Counted from the stretch's first letter, positions 51,393 through 60,230 are shown. The stretch: DNA of 64,000 nt from Caldilineales bacterium (GCA_019695115.1 JAIBAP010000002.1:62001-126000); one strand, 5' to 3'. Program-made: numbers and translations. The notes: generated from the sequence alone by a model not told the origin.

Positions 51393-53723
51393 ATGCGTCT
51401 ATTCACCCGCTCGCTCTTGCTACTCCTGAGCCTGGCCCTCGCCCTGGCCGGCTTTGCCGCCGCGCCTTCCGTCGCGCCCACGGTTCTGGCCCAGCAACCC
51501 ACCCCCGACGATGAAATCGCCTTCATCAACGCCGCCACCAATGTGCAGATCGTCGATCCGTTTACGGCTGCCGGCAAACAGCCCTTCGTCTGGACCTCGC
51601 CGACGAGTGGTTACAGCGATATGGCGGTGCTGGATGCCAATGCCGACGGCATCAAAGAGATCGTCGCCATCGGCGGCAACACCGCTCGCATCCTCAACCC
51701 CCTGCTCGGCGCTGTCGCCAGCGCCCCTGCCTTCGAGAGCGTCATCACCGCCGGTTTCACCTACGTCGCCGTGGCCGCGGGCGATGTCGTCCCCAACGAT
51801 GGCGGGCGCGACGAGATCATCCTCCAGCGCACCGACAACCGCGGCGGCAATGGCTACAGCGTCCAAATCTGGGATGGCGACAGCACCGGCCGCGTCTGGC
51901 AGATCGTCTATGACGAGACCTTTGGCGTGCCCTGGCTCCGCCTCGATACCGGCGACTACAACGGCCTGGCCGGCGACGAGCTGGTGATGGTGCGCAAAGG
52001 CTTGCCGCCCGACCGCCTGGACTACCGCATCAAGATCCTCTCCATCACCAGCACCGGCATCTTCCAAACCTTCGCCGAGCAATCCTACACCTTCCCCTGG
52101 ATCGATCTCGCCGTTGGCAACACCCACATCAACAACGGCAACCTGGCCGAGATGGTGTTGACCCGCGATGACGTTCTCGGCGTCTTTCCTTCCTATCTCG
52201 TCTTTCAATATGCACCGCCCAACCTCATCGCCAATGCGCCCGGCGGCCAGAAGACAGCCTTCCCGCCCTTCTTCGATATCGCCGTCGGCGACACCAATGC
52301 CAGCGGCGACGACGAAGTCTTCTTGATCCGCGACCCGCTTGAGGGCGGCTCCGGCATCTCGATGATCGGCCTCAACTACGGCTCCGACCCCTTCCCCGCC
52401 GCCTGGGAGAGCGGCCTCCAGTTGGGGCGCAACCTGAAGGCCGTGACCATGGGCGATGTGGATGGCGATGGCCGGGCCGAGGTGGTGGTCGCCCAAACCA
52501 ACTCCTACCGCATCTGGTTGGACCCGGCCACCAGTCTCACCTCCGCGACCGACTGGATCAGCGCCACCTTCCGCGACCCTTACATCCTCCGCACCGGCAA
52601 CTTCGATGGCGATGGCGTCAGCCAGGCCCCGCCCAAGCTGGCCGTTGACAAGACCCAACTTCAGTTCTCGATGCTGCGCGGCGGCGCCAACCCATCTGCT
52701 CAAACCTTCCAGGTTCTGAACCAGGGCGGCGGCGCCCTGGCCTATACCCTGACCAAAGAGCACGGCAGCGCCTGGTTCAGCGTCACGCCCTTCGAGGGCA
52801 CGGCCCCCGGCACCCACACCGTCACCATCGACGGCGCCAACCTGGCCCCGGGCGAATACAACGATGCCATCATCGTCACCGCCACCACCCCCAACACCGA
52901 AAACTCACCCCAGCGCGTCAACATCAAGCTCACGGTCACACCCACCGGCCCCGAACTGGGGGTTAGCCCGGCCAGCTTCACCTTCAACTTCAACTATGGC
53001 GGCGTCACCCCGCCGGCCCAGAACCTGACCATCCGCAACATCGGCGATGGCGGCCCCCGCTCCTACAGCCTCACCATCACCACCACCGATGGCGGCGCCT
53101 GGCTGCGGGCCAACAAGACCAGCGGCCAGACCGACGACACCGTCTCGGTCTTCGTCAACCCGGTCAACATGCGCCCCGGCGACTACAGCGGCAAGATCAA
53201 GGTCGATGCTGGCGCCATTCGCGGCAGCCCCGTCGAATTGCCGGTCACGCTCAAGATCGTCGCCACCGGCATGGTCGTCACCCCCAACAACCTCTTGCTG
53301 CTCGCTCCTCCTGGCTTACCCTCGCCGCGCGGCAATATCAAGATCGACCAGGCCGCGCCCGGCCAGGGCGCCATCCATTGGTATGCCTACGCCGTGCCTT
53401 CGGGCGACTGGTGGGGCCTGCAGGCGGCCCTGGCCGCGGAGACAGTCAAGGTGGAGAAGACCGAGAGCGGTTTCAGCTTCAGTGGGCCTGATGGCGAGAC
53501 CAAGACGCTGGCCACGCTGGATTGGGTCATTCTGACGCCCAACAACGGCTTCACCCCCGGCGATCTCCAGGTCACGGTCGATACGCCCAACGCGCCCCGT
53601 GGCAATAACCGCGTCACCATCCTCGTCGATGGCGGCCCCGGCGCTCCCAACCGTTTCCAGGGCGTCGATGCTGTGATCGCCGTCAACAACGGCGGCGCCT
53701 GGCTGCCCATGCTCGTCCGCTGA
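51393..53723 (+). CDS. Large secreted FG-GAP/VCBS-like and BACON-like repeat protein
   Basis: The 776-residue protein has a classical signal peptide (LLLLLSLALALAGFAAAPSV, about residues 9-28, cleavage likely near VLAQQ). Residues about 70-420 contain repeats with DxNxDG-type calcium loops (LDANADGIKEIV, GDVDGDGRAEVVVA, NFDGDGVSQ), as in FG-GAP/VCBS propellers. Two or three BACON/immunoglobulin-like domains follow (LSVDKTQLQFSMLRGG-like openings at about 425 and 530). The protein ends in GGAWLPMLVR. It is a cell-surface or extracellular protein; ligands are unknown. A strong hairpin terminator follows the gene. Confidence 0.75.
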   Translation: MRLFTRSLLLLLSLALALAGFAAAPSVAPTVLAQQPTPDDEIAFINAATNVQIVDPFTAAGKQPFVWTSPTSGYSDMAVLDANADGIKEIVAIGGNTARILNPLLGAVASAPAFESVITAGFTYVAVAAGDVVPNDGGRDEIILQRTDNRGGNGYSVQIWDGDSTGRVWQIVYDETFGVPWLRLDTGDYNGLAGDELVMVRKGLPPDRLDYRIKILSITSTGIFQTFAEQSYTFPWIDLAVGNTHINNGNLAEMVLTRDDVLGVFPSYLVFQYAPPNLIANAPGGQKTAFPPFFDIAVGDTNASGDDEVFLIRDPLEGGSGISMIGLNYGSDPFPAAWESGLQLGRNLKAVTMGDVDGDGRAEVVVAQTNSYRIWLDPATSLTSATDWISATFRDPYILRTGNFDGDGVSQAPPKLAVDKTQLQFSMLRGGANPSAQTFQVLNQGGGALAYTLTKEHGSAWFSVTPFEGTAPGTHTVTIDGANLAPGEYNDAIIVTATTPNTENSPQRVNIKLTVTPTGPELGVSPASFTFNFNYGGVTPPAQNLTIRNIGDGGPRSYSLTITTTDGGAWLRANKTSGQTDDTVSVFVNPVNMRPGDYSGKIKVDAGAIRGSPVELPVTLKIVATGMVVTPNNLLLLAPPGLPSPRGNIKIDQAAPGQGAIHWYAYAVPSGDWWGLQAALAAETVKVEKTESGFSFSGPDGETKTLATLDWVILTPNNGFTPGDLQVTVDTPNAPRGNNRVTILVDGGPGAPNRFQGVDAVIAVNNGGAWLPMLVR

Positions 53724-53768
53724 CCTGGCCCGCTCCCACCTCGCCGGACGAACACGCTTCTGCAATGG

Positions 53769-53804
53769 CCCGGCCGGACGGCAACGTCCGGCCGGGTTTG
53801 TTTT
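53769..53804 (+). terminator. Strong intrinsic terminator
   Basis: CCCGGCCGGACG (53769-53780) and CGTCCGGCCGGG (53785-53796) form a perfect 12-bp stem with a GCAA tetraloop, followed by TTTGTTTT. It lies between convergent genes, after the secreted repeat protein gene. Confidence 0.92.
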
Positions 53805-53813
53805 GTGCGCTTT

Positions 53814-54665
53814 TCAGGCGGCGTCGGCGCCCTGGGCCGCCTGTTTCACCAGTTCCGGCAGCACCTGGGCCACATCACCCTTCAACACCACATCGGCCAG
53901 GTGGTCGTAGGGGGTGACGCCCAGGTTGACGATGATCAGCCGCGCCCCACGCCGCACAGCCAGCGGCGGCAGGTCGGCGGCAGGCATCACCTCCAACGAC
54001 GAACCCACGACCAGCATCAGGTCGCAGTGCAACGCTTCTTCTTGCGCGGCCAGGAGGGTGGCTTCGGGCAGCGGCTCGCCGAACAGAACCACGTCTGGTT
54101 TGAGGATGGCGCCGCAGTTGGGGCAAACGGGCGCCGCCCCGGTATTGAGGAAACGGTGGAGATAGGTTTCGGCTGCATCCTGAAACCGGCAGCGCAGACA
54201 GGTGAGTGTGCGCAGATGGCCGTGCAACTCCAACACCCGGCTCGACCCCACCTTCTGGTGCAGATGGTCGATGTTCTGGGTGATGAGGCTGCCCAGCTTG
54301 CCCATCCGCTCCAGTTCGGCCAGGGCGTGATGGGCGGCGTTGGGCCGCGCTGCCATGATGTCGCGGGTCAGGGGGCGAAACCAGTCGTAGAAGCGTTGCG
54401 GTTTGTCCCTGAAACCCCAGATCGAACCGATCTCGAGCGGGTCGGCCAGGCTCCAAAGCCCGATGCCAGGCGAACGGAAGTCCGGGATGCCGGAGGGCGT
54501 GGAAATCCCCGCGCCGGTCAGGGCAGTTACACGGCGGGCCTCTTGCAGCAGCCCCACCGCCTGCCGGAAAAGCGAAGAATCGATACGAGAGCGACGCAAC
54601 ACGACTCGAGGAGGAAGGCAATGATCGGTTAGTGCTTTGACACACGACTTTGCGCCATTGTACAC
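53814..54665 (-). CDS. SIR2-family NAD-dependent protein deacylase
   Basis: The sirtuin fold is clear: TALTGAGISTPSGIPDFRSP (about 46-65), LITQNIDHLHQKVGS (about 128-142; catalytic HG in ELHGHL at about 150), zinc CLRC and CPNC (about 157 and 181) and LMLVVGSSLEVMPAA (about 215). It removes acyl groups from lysines using NAD. The annotated start ATG 54665 yields 283 residues, with about 30 residues before the fold; a later GTG near 54602 would fit the family better. The divergent TTGACA/TACACT promoter overlaps this start region. Confidence 0.87.
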   Translation of the reverse strand: MYNGAKSCVKALTDHCLPPRVVLRRSRIDSSLFRQAVGLLQEARRVTALTGAGISTPSGIPDFRSPGIGLWSLADPLEIGSIWGFRDKPQRFYDWFRPLTRDIMAARPNAAHHALAELERMGKLGSLITQNIDHLHQKVGSSRVLELHGHLRTLTCLRCRFQDAAETYLHRFLNTGAAPVCPNCGAILKPDVVLFGEPLPEATLLAAQEEALHCDLMLVVGSSLEVMPAADLPPLAVRRGARLIIVNLGVTPYDHLADVVLKGDVAQVLPELVKQAAQGADAA

Positions 54666-54666
54666 T
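54637..54666 (+). promoter_or_regulatory. Promoter upstream of the CDP-alcohol phosphatidyltransferase gene
   Basis: TTGACA (54637-54642) and TACACT (54661-54666) with an 18-bp spacer, about 110 bp before ATG 54775. Confidence 0.6.
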
Positions 54667-54774
54667 AAGCGATGCCAATCCGCGACATGGCTGCGGCCTT
54701 GATTGTAAGGCGGTAGGCGCCACAGCGAAAGACGAAAGCCAGCGCTGCCACTATTTTCTCAGGGAAAACCACTC

Positions 54775-55359
54775 ATGCTCACCGAATGGGGCCGACGTAG
54801 CTTCAGAGGTTTGTTCGAAGCCGTCGCTCAGGTCTTCAAGACGCTGCACATCACGCCCAATATGATCACGCTGTCGGGTTTGCTGCTGAACTGCGTGGTC
54901 GCCTATCTCATCATCGTCGGGCGCATTCAGGCTGGGGGCGTTCTCTATATCTTCGCCGCCGGTCTCGATGCCATCGACGGCACCCTGGCGCGCATGGTCG
55001 GCGTCCGCTCTCGCTTTGGCGCTTTCTGGGATAGCACCCTCGACCGCATGGGCGAGGCCATCGTCATTTCGGCAGTGGGGGTGTGGGCGGCCTTGCAGGG
55101 CGATGCCCTCGGCGTCGGCCTGGCGTTTGCGGCCCTCAGCACCAGTTATCTTGTCAGCTACACGCGCGCCCGCGCCGAGGGCCTGGGCCTCGACACCAAG
55201 GTCGGCTTTGGCACCCGCGTCGAACGCTATCTCGTCATGGTCCTTGCCCTGATCACCGGCTATGCCATCATCGGTCTCGCCGTCATCGCCGTCATCGCCG
55301 GCGTCACCGTCCTCCAGCGCATCTACGATGTCTGGCGGCAAGCGAATAAGCCATCTTGA
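54775..55359 (+). CDS. CDP-alcohol phosphatidyltransferase family protein
   Basis: The 194-residue membrane protein carries the complete signature D-G-x2-A-R-x8-G-x3-D-x3-D in DGTLARMVGVRSRFGAFWDS followed by TLDR (about residues 65-88). About five helices are visible. The family joins a CDP-linked lipid with an alcohol such as glycerol phosphate or inositol phosphate at the membrane. TRARAEGLGLDTKVGFGTRVERY (about 138-160) is reminiscent of phosphatidylinositol-phosphate synthases, but the alcohol cannot be decided. It is followed by an ECF sigma factor after 47 bp. Confidence 0.88.
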   Translation: MLTEWGRRSFRGLFEAVAQVFKTLHITPNMITLSGLLLNCVVAYLIIVGRIQAGGVLYIFAAGLDAIDGTLARMVGVRSRFGAFWDSTLDRMGEAIVISAVGVWAALQGDALGVGLAFAALSTSYLVSYTRARAEGLGLDTKVGFGTRVERYLVMVLALITGYAIIGLAVIAVIAGVTVLQRIYDVWRQANKPS

Positions 55360-55406
55360 CTCTCCTTTCTCCGACAAGACCGTAGCCAAATTGTCACCGC
55401 CTCGTC

Positions 55407-55988
55407 TTGACTGGTAAGCCCCCGGTGTCACAGATTCCCCCAGATGAGGTGACAGTGGTCGAACGGGCAGCTCTCAGCGACCCTGAAGCCATTGCCTCCC
55501 TGTACGACCGCTACGCACCACGCATCTATAGCTACATCTACCACCGTTTGAGCGACCCGATCACTGCCGAAGATCTCACCGGTCAGACTTTTCTAAGGAT
55601 GATCGAAGCGTTGAGGTCGGACAGGGGGTGGCGGACGTCGTTTTCCGGCTGGCTTTTCCGTATTGCCCACAATCTTGTCATCGATCATTACCGGCGCCGC
55701 AGCCAGGCCGATTTCTCCGACCTCGACGACTTCCCCAACATCCCTGCCCACGACGCCGAGGCTGACCCCTACAAGGCCGCCGCTGCCATTCTGGATAGCG
55801 ATGCCCTTGTGCGCGCCATCAACGAACTGACCGAAGAACAAGCTCAGGTTATCACGCTCCGCTTTCTCGAGGGCTACAGCATCACCGAGGTGGCCGTCCT
55901 GATGGACAAAACCGAAGGTGCGATCAAGGCACTGCAATATCGCGCTGTCGCCAGTCTCCGCCGACTCATGCTTGGCGATCTTGTATGA
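55407..55988 (+). CDS. ECF-type RNA polymerase sigma factor
   Basis: The 193-residue protein has region 2 (LYDRYAPRIYSYIYHRLSDPITAEDLTGQTFLRM, split around about residues 32-65, and FSGWLFRIAHNLVIDHYRRR at about 79-98). Region 4 is at the C-terminus (LTEEQAQVITLRFLEGYSITEVAVLMDKTEGAIKALQYRA, about 140-180). The start is uncertain: TTG 55407 or GTG 55425. The stop overlaps the ATG of the next gene (ATGA), as expected for a sigma and anti-sigma pair. Confidence 0.9.
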   Translation: MTGKPPVSQIPPDEVTVVERAALSDPEAIASLYDRYAPRIYSYIYHRLSDPITAEDLTGQTFLRMIEALRSDRGWRTSFSGWLFRIAHNLVIDHYRRRSQADFSDLDDFPNIPAHDAEADPYKAAAAILDSDALVRAINELTEEQAQVITLRFLEGYSITEVAVLMDKTEGAIKALQYRAVASLRRLMLGDLV

Positions 55989-57775
55989 CCAGCCCGCAAG
56001 CTCTCTCCGAAGACCTATTCCAGCACATGCTGGAAAGCCTGGATGCAGGCGCTGACCGCCAGGCGGTTGCGGCGCGTCTGGCTGCCGCTCCGGCCGAGCT
56101 GCGGACACTGGTCGAGATGGCGCAGCAGCTGCGGGCGGCGGCATCGCCGCCGCCCGATCCCGGCCCGGCCCTGGCGCGGGCGCGGCAGCGCCTCCTGGCT
56201 TCGCTGCCCGCGCCGCTGCCCGCGCCGCTGCCGGCGCCGCTGCCGGCGCCCGAACCTGCCCCGGCGAAGGCCCCGCGCCCGGCCCCGTCCCGACCCCGTC
56301 CGCCGGCGCCTTCCTGGTGGGAATGGCTGCAGGGCGCCTTGCGGTTGCCGCCGGCGCCGGCATGGGCGACGGTTGCCGCCATCCTCCTGCTGGTGCTGGG
56401 GCTGACGGCCTTCACCACCGTGCGCGTCTCGGCAGCGGCGCTGCCGGGTCAACCCTTGTATGTGGTCAAGCGCGCCGCCGAGAATGTCACCCTGTTCCTG
56501 ACTCGCGACCCCAAGACGAGGGAACAGCTGGTCGAGAGCCTCGAAGACCGGCGCCGCGACGAGGTCAACACCTTGCTCGGTCGCGGCCTGGAAGAAGAGA
56601 TCGAGGTCACGGGTGAGCTGATCGGCCGCGAGGGTTCGGGCTGGCGCGTGGGCGAGTGGTTGGTGGTGGGCAGCCAGGAAGCCTTCGCCGGTCTGCCGGC
56701 GGGGGCCGTCGTCCGCATCAGCGGTATGACCACCATCGATGGCCGCATCCGGGCGGATTCTGTGTGGATCGTCAGCCTGCCCACGCCTTCGCCCACCCCC
56801 GTCCCCACCGCTACACCCGCACCGCGCCCCCGACCCACGCGACAGCCGGCCCCCAACATCCAGCCGACGCTCCGACCGCCCACCCTTTCGCCTCGCCCCA
56901 CCCGCACCCCCCGCCCCACCGCCACCACACAGCCCAGCCCCACGCCGGCGCCGGCCACCCTCGTCCTGGTGGGCGTTTTCCGCCAGCACAGCGGCGGGCT
57001 GATCACCATCGATGACCAGGTCTTCCGTCTGGCGCCGGCGCTCGACGTGAGCGATCTGAAGATCGGCAGCCAGGTGCGCGTCTACTATCGGCTGCTGGCC
57101 GGCGGCGATAAGCTCGCCCTTGCCATCGACCTCCTCGCCACCGCCACCACCACGCCGCTCCCCGCCCCCATCACCATCAACGGCGAAATCACCGGGCTGG
57201 ACGGCGGGCGCATCGTCGTCGGTGGCTACAGCTTCCGCCTCACCGCTCAGACGAGCATCGATGGCGACCCGGCCGTGGGCAAGCAGGCCACCGTCAGCGG
57301 GCACTACGACGCCGATGGCGACCTGATCGCCGATGCGATCACCGTGCGCGAGTGGCCGTCGATCGACTTCGGCGGCGTCATCACCTCGATCCAGGGCGGT
57401 CACCTCACCATCGATGGGCCTTATGGCGTCTGGATCGTTGACATCGGCGGGGCCGTGGTCACTGGTGCACCCGTCGTTGGCGCCACGGTGGAGGGGCATG
57501 GCCGCCAACGACCTGACGGCCTCATCATCGCCGAATCGCTGATCGTCGTCTCCTCGCCCGCCACCCCCACCTCCCCGCCCACAGCCACCCCAAGCGCCAC
57601 GCCGCCGCCTGCCGCCACCCCCACCCCCACCGAACCGGTCCCGACGGACACCCCCGTTCCACCCACCGACACCCCGATCCCGCCCACCGATACCCCCATC
57701 CCGCCGACCGACACCCCCATCCCGCCCACCGAGCCGCCGCCCCCTACGACCGAACCTACCCAAGAGGCCGGCTAG
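55985..57775 (+). CDS. Putative anti-sigma factor with DUF5667-like and DUF5666-like domains
   Basis: The 596-residue protein begins with a cytoplasmic helical part (about 1-55), then a Pro-Ala-Leu repeat linker, a membrane helix (about 125-150) and a DUF5667-like stretch (LPGQPLYVVKRAAENVTLFL, about 156-175). Several small beta domains of the DUF5666 type (about 195-260, 320-375, 395-455, 460-515) are separated by Thr-Pro linkers. The C-terminus has tandem TDTPIPP units. It overlaps the sigma gene by 4 nt, so the cytoplasmic end probably binds the sigma factor. The anti-sigma role is inferred from context and layout. Confidence 0.7.
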   Translation: MTSPQALSEDLFQHMLESLDAGADRQAVAARLAAAPAELRTLVEMAQQLRAAASPPPDPGPALARARQRLLASLPAPLPAPLPAPLPAPEPAPAKAPRPAPSRPRPPAPSWWEWLQGALRLPPAPAWATVAAILLLVLGLTAFTTVRVSAAALPGQPLYVVKRAAENVTLFLTRDPKTREQLVESLEDRRRDEVNTLLGRGLEEEIEVTGELIGREGSGWRVGEWLVVGSQEAFAGLPAGAVVRISGMTTIDGRIRADSVWIVSLPTPSPTPVPTATPAPRPRPTRQPAPNIQPTLRPPTLSPRPTRTPRPTATTQPSPTPAPATLVLVGVFRQHSGGLITIDDQVFRLAPALDVSDLKIGSQVRVYYRLLAGGDKLALAIDLLATATTTPLPAPITINGEITGLDGGRIVVGGYSFRLTAQTSIDGDPAVGKQATVSGHYDADGDLIADAITVREWPSIDFGGVITSIQGGHLTIDGPYGVWIVDIGGAVVTGAPVVGATVEGHGRQRPDGLIIAESLIVVSSPATPTSPPTATPSATPPPAATPTPTEPVPTDTPVPPTDTPIPPTDTPIPPTDTPIPPTEPPPPTTEPTQEAG

Positions 57776-57802
57776 CTGCTGACCTGACAGGAGCCTTCCC
57801 CC

Positions 57803-58867
57803 ATGGCATCACCACAAGCGCATCCGACTCAACTCTCTCCGGCCTGGGCTGCTATCGCCAGCGTGGGCCAGGGCCTTCGCCTTCGCCACCCTATCCTGAC
57901 GGTCACGCCGGCCGGCCGGCCGAGCGCGGTCTGGGAGGCTGACAAGTCGATCCTGGTCAGCCATTGCCTCAACCAGGTCTGGCAGCCGCCCCTGCGTTTG
58001 TTGGGCGGTATGCAACCGGTCATCACCCATGCCGGCGGCGAGTCGCTGTTTGTGGCCTTTGCCAACAACTACTCAGGGCGTTTCGAGATTTACTTCACAG
58101 CCTGGGAGGGGGGGCGCTGGTCGTTGCCGGTCAATGTCTCTTATACCGCCGGCGATTCGGTGCAGCCGGTGCTCGTCGCTGCGGCCGATGGCGCTCGTCG
58201 CATCGTCTGGGAAGATCGCAGCCCCGGTTACCCGGTCATCTACCACGCCTGGCGCCGCTCGGACTGGCGCTGGGAGACCCGGCCTGTGCCCAACAGCGCC
58301 GGGCGCCGGCCGGCCGCTTGTCTGGATGCCGATGGCCGCCTGCACGTGGCCTTCCAGACCGGCGATGATAACCTCAGCAGCGGCAATGTGCTCTACACCG
58401 CTCTCCAGAATGGTGTGTGGACGCCGCCGCAGCTGATCTCCTCTGGCAGCAGTCCGGCGGCAGGGGTGGCGATCGGGGTCGATCCGGGGGGGATGGTGCA
58501 TGCGGCCTGGCGGGAGCGCCGCCCGGAGGCCGATGTGATCTGCTATGCGGTCGGCCGGCCTGGCGTGTGGTCGACCGCCCAGGTGATCAGCCCGCTGCTC
58601 GACCGTGGCGCATTTCCCGACCTGGTGGTGGCCGGGGATGGGCGGGTGCATGTGGCCTGGGATCACACCGAAGTGTTGGAACACGCCCTGCGTCCGGTTG
58701 GCGGCGCCAGCTGGGCGCCGATCGAGATGGCGGCGGCCGAGTTCTATCGCCTGGGCCGGCCGTCGCTGGCGTTGGACGCCGCCGGGAAGTTGCACAGCCT
58801 TTGGGTGCTGCAAAAACCTGAGGGGCAGGGCGAGTTGCGGTATACGGTGCGGCAGGCGGTAAGTTGA
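57803..58867 (+). CDS. Beta-propeller-like (sialidase-fold) protein
   Basis: The 354-residue protein has five or six repeats of a pattern such as GGWSLPVNVSYTAGDSVQP or GVWSTAQVISPLLDRGAFPDLVV followed by GRVHVAWDHTE, typical of six-bladed sialidase/BNR-like propellers. Asp-box-like VHAAWRER and LHVAFQTGDDN are visible. No signal peptide or membrane segment is seen, which is unusual for this fold. It follows the anti-sigma gene after 27 bp with its own AGGAG ribosome binding site and may be cotranscribed. The function is unknown. Confidence 0.62.
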   Translation: MASPQAHPTQLSPAWAAIASVGQGLRLRHPILTVTPAGRPSAVWEADKSILVSHCLNQVWQPPLRLLGGMQPVITHAGGESLFVAFANNYSGRFEIYFTAWEGGRWSLPVNVSYTAGDSVQPVLVAAADGARRIVWEDRSPGYPVIYHAWRRSDWRWETRPVPNSAGRRPAACLDADGRLHVAFQTGDDNLSSGNVLYTALQNGVWTPPQLISSGSSPAAGVAIGVDPGGMVHAAWRERRPEADVICYAVGRPGVWSTAQVISPLLDRGAFPDLVVAGDGRVHVAWDHTEVLEHALRPVGGASWAPIEMAAAEFYRLGRPSLALDAAGKLHSLWVLQKPEGQGELRYTVRQAVS

Positions 58868-59117
58868 TCCGACCTGGCACAAGCTGTCAGTTTGCGCGAT
58901 AGCCTCATTCAGGTGGCTCCATAAGATGAATCCAGAGTATCTTGACTGCGTTTGGTTTTTCGGTGGTTTCCTGGCATTGGTCGGCTGATAATGGGGAGTA
59001 CGGTGCAACGCGTACTGAGTGTGACAGCGGCCGCATTCGACCAAACAACGGTGATGGCAGGCGTGGTCGTGGTCGAAACAGGGGAGGGCTGGCTGGTGAA
59101 AGTAATGTGGAACGAGT
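58868..59117. other. Non-coding gap before the pseudogene
   Basis: No convincing gene, repeat or RNA is seen in this 250-bp stretch between the propeller gene and the DUF4143 remnant. Confidence 0.6.
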
Positions 59118-59283
59118 GACGCCTATTGCTGGGCCTCCCACGGCGGGGCTGAGTTGGACTCGCTGGTGCGCATCGGCGGCAAGCACTATGGTTTCGAGAT
59201 CAAATAGGTCGACGCGCCTGGCATCAGTCGATCGATGCGCTCGGCCCAACAAGACCTGGAATTCGCGCACCTTGAATCCGGGC
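59118..59283 (+). pseudogene. Remnant of a DUF4143/AAA ATPase C-terminus
   Basis: Reading from 59124, the frame gives YCWASHGGAELDSLVRIGG, then KHYGFEIK, a TAG stop at 59205-59207, then VDAPGISRSMRSAQQDLEF and AHLE. This closely follows the C-terminal signature of ATP-binding proteins with a DUF4143 domain (FWxTHGGAELDLL..GFEFKxxDAP..T.SM). The stop, the missing N-terminal 350 or so residues and the lack of a start show decay. It is adjacent to the rpmH promoter. Confidence 0.75.
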
Positions 59284-59306
59284 CGCCACCCATCCCGCCC
59301 GCGATT

Positions 59307-59335
59307 TTGACGCCCGCCCCGCGCCCGGCTATAAT
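59307..59335 (+). promoter_or_regulatory. rpmH operon promoter
   Basis: TTGACG (59307-59312), 17 bp, TATAAT (59330-59335). The leader to ATG 59446 is about 105 nt and contains a terminator-like hairpin. Confidence 0.85.
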
Positions 59336-59350
59336 TTCTGGTCGCGTTGG

Positions 59351-59384
59351 TGGGAGGCCCAAACGCCTCCCATCATCTTTTTTT
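59351..59384 (+). promoter_or_regulatory. Terminator-like attenuator in the rpmH leader
   Basis: TGGGAGGC (59351-59358) pairs perfectly with GCCTCCCA (59365-59372) around a 6-nt loop and is followed by a run of seven T (59378-59384). It lies downstream of the promoter and upstream of rpmH, so it could terminate transcription early. Confidence 0.7.
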
Positions 59385-59445
59385 GTCCACTTCACGGCCG
59401 CTCTTGCCGGCGACCGTCTCACCCTATCCGAAGGAAACACCCGCA

Positions 59446-59580
59446 ATGAAACGCACCTGGCAACCCAAAGTCCGCCGCCGCTTCCGCACGCATGGCTTCC
59501 GCGAGCGCATGACCACTCGCGGCGGTCGCAATGTCCTCAAGCGCCGCCACCTGCGCGGCCGCCGACAACTGACCGTCTGA
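59446..59580 (+). CDS. rpmH: 50S ribosomal protein L34
   Basis: The 44-residue basic protein [18 protein letters not shown]... ending in [12 protein letters not shown] is L34 at full length. It is part of the large ribosomal subunit. AAGGAAA precedes ATG 59446. rnpA follows after 12 bp, the conserved order rpmH-rnpA-yidD-yidC-jag. Confidence 0.97.
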   Translation: MKRTWQPKVRRRFRTHGFRERMTTRGGRNVLKRRHLRGRRQLTV

Positions 59581-59592
59581 GCTGGGGCCGCG

Positions 59593-59982
59593 GTGCATCG
59601 TCGCCATCGGCTGACTGCAAATGAACGCTTCCAGCAGGTGCGCCGGCAGGGCCAGAGCCGTGAAGAACGCCTCGTCGTCCTCATCTACCTGCCCAACGAC
59701 TTGCCCTACAGCCGCTTTGGCTTTGCCGCCAGCCGGCGCGTGGGCAAGGCCGTCCGCCGCAACCGCGCCCGGCGCCTGCTGCGCGAATCGGTCAGGTTGC
59801 AGTTCGAGACCCTCGCCGCCGGTTGGGATATGATCTTCATCGCCCGTACGGGAACGGCTACGGCCACGTTCCAGCAAGTCGACAGCGACTGCCGCAAAGC
59901 CCTGCGCCGCGCTGGCCTGCTGCGCTTGCCGGACCCTCCACTACTGCCGGAGCCGCCGCTACCCGTGGAGCCGACCTCGTGA
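59593..59982 (+). CDS. rnpA: Ribonuclease P protein component
   Basis: The 129-residue protein starts with GTG 59593. The family core is visible as [15 protein letters not shown] (about 6-20), [27 protein letters not shown] (about 39-65) and [17 protein letters not shown] (about 76-92). It binds the RNase P RNA and helps process tRNA 5' ends. The Pro-rich tail ([17 protein letters not shown]) is longer than usual. Its stop codon overlaps the yidD start (GTGA). Confidence 0.95.
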   Translation: MHRRHRLTANERFQQVRRQGQSREERLVVLIYLPNDLPYSRFGFAASRRVGKAVRRNRARRLLRESVRLQFETLAAGWDMIFIARTGTATATFQQVDSDCRKALRRAGLLRLPDPPLLPEPPLPVEPTS

Positions 59983-60188
59983 AAAGCATCTTCCTCGCCC
60001 TCATCCGCGGCTACCAGCGTTTCCTTTCGCCGGCCTTGGGCGCCAACTGCATCTACCAGCCCAGTTGCTCGCACTACACCTACCAGGCGATCGAGAAATA
60101 CGGGGTGCTGCGCGGCGGCTGGCTGGGCGCCAAACGCATCGCCCGCTGCCACCCCTTCCACGCCGGCGGCTATGACCCTGTTCCCTGA
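59979..60188 (+). CDS. yidD: Membrane protein insertion efficiency factor YidD
   Basis: The 69-residue protein starts with GTG 59979, overlapping rnpA by 4 nt. [35 protein letters not shown] with the two conserved Cys, and [19 protein letters not shown] at the end, define YidD. It is a small membrane-associated protein assisting YidC-dependent insertion. Confidence 0.95.
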   Translation: MKSIFLALIRGYQRFLSPALGANCIYQPSCSHYTYQAIEKYGVLRGGWLGAKRIARCHPFHAGGYDPVP

Positions 60189-60230
60189 CCTTACCCGCCG
60201 GGATGATACCCCCGGCTCTGGAGCTACTAC

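Noticed and set aside
58868-59445. Replication origin next to rpmH
   Set aside because: rpmH often lies near oriC, but no dnaA gene, DnaA-box cluster or AT-rich unwinding region is visible here.
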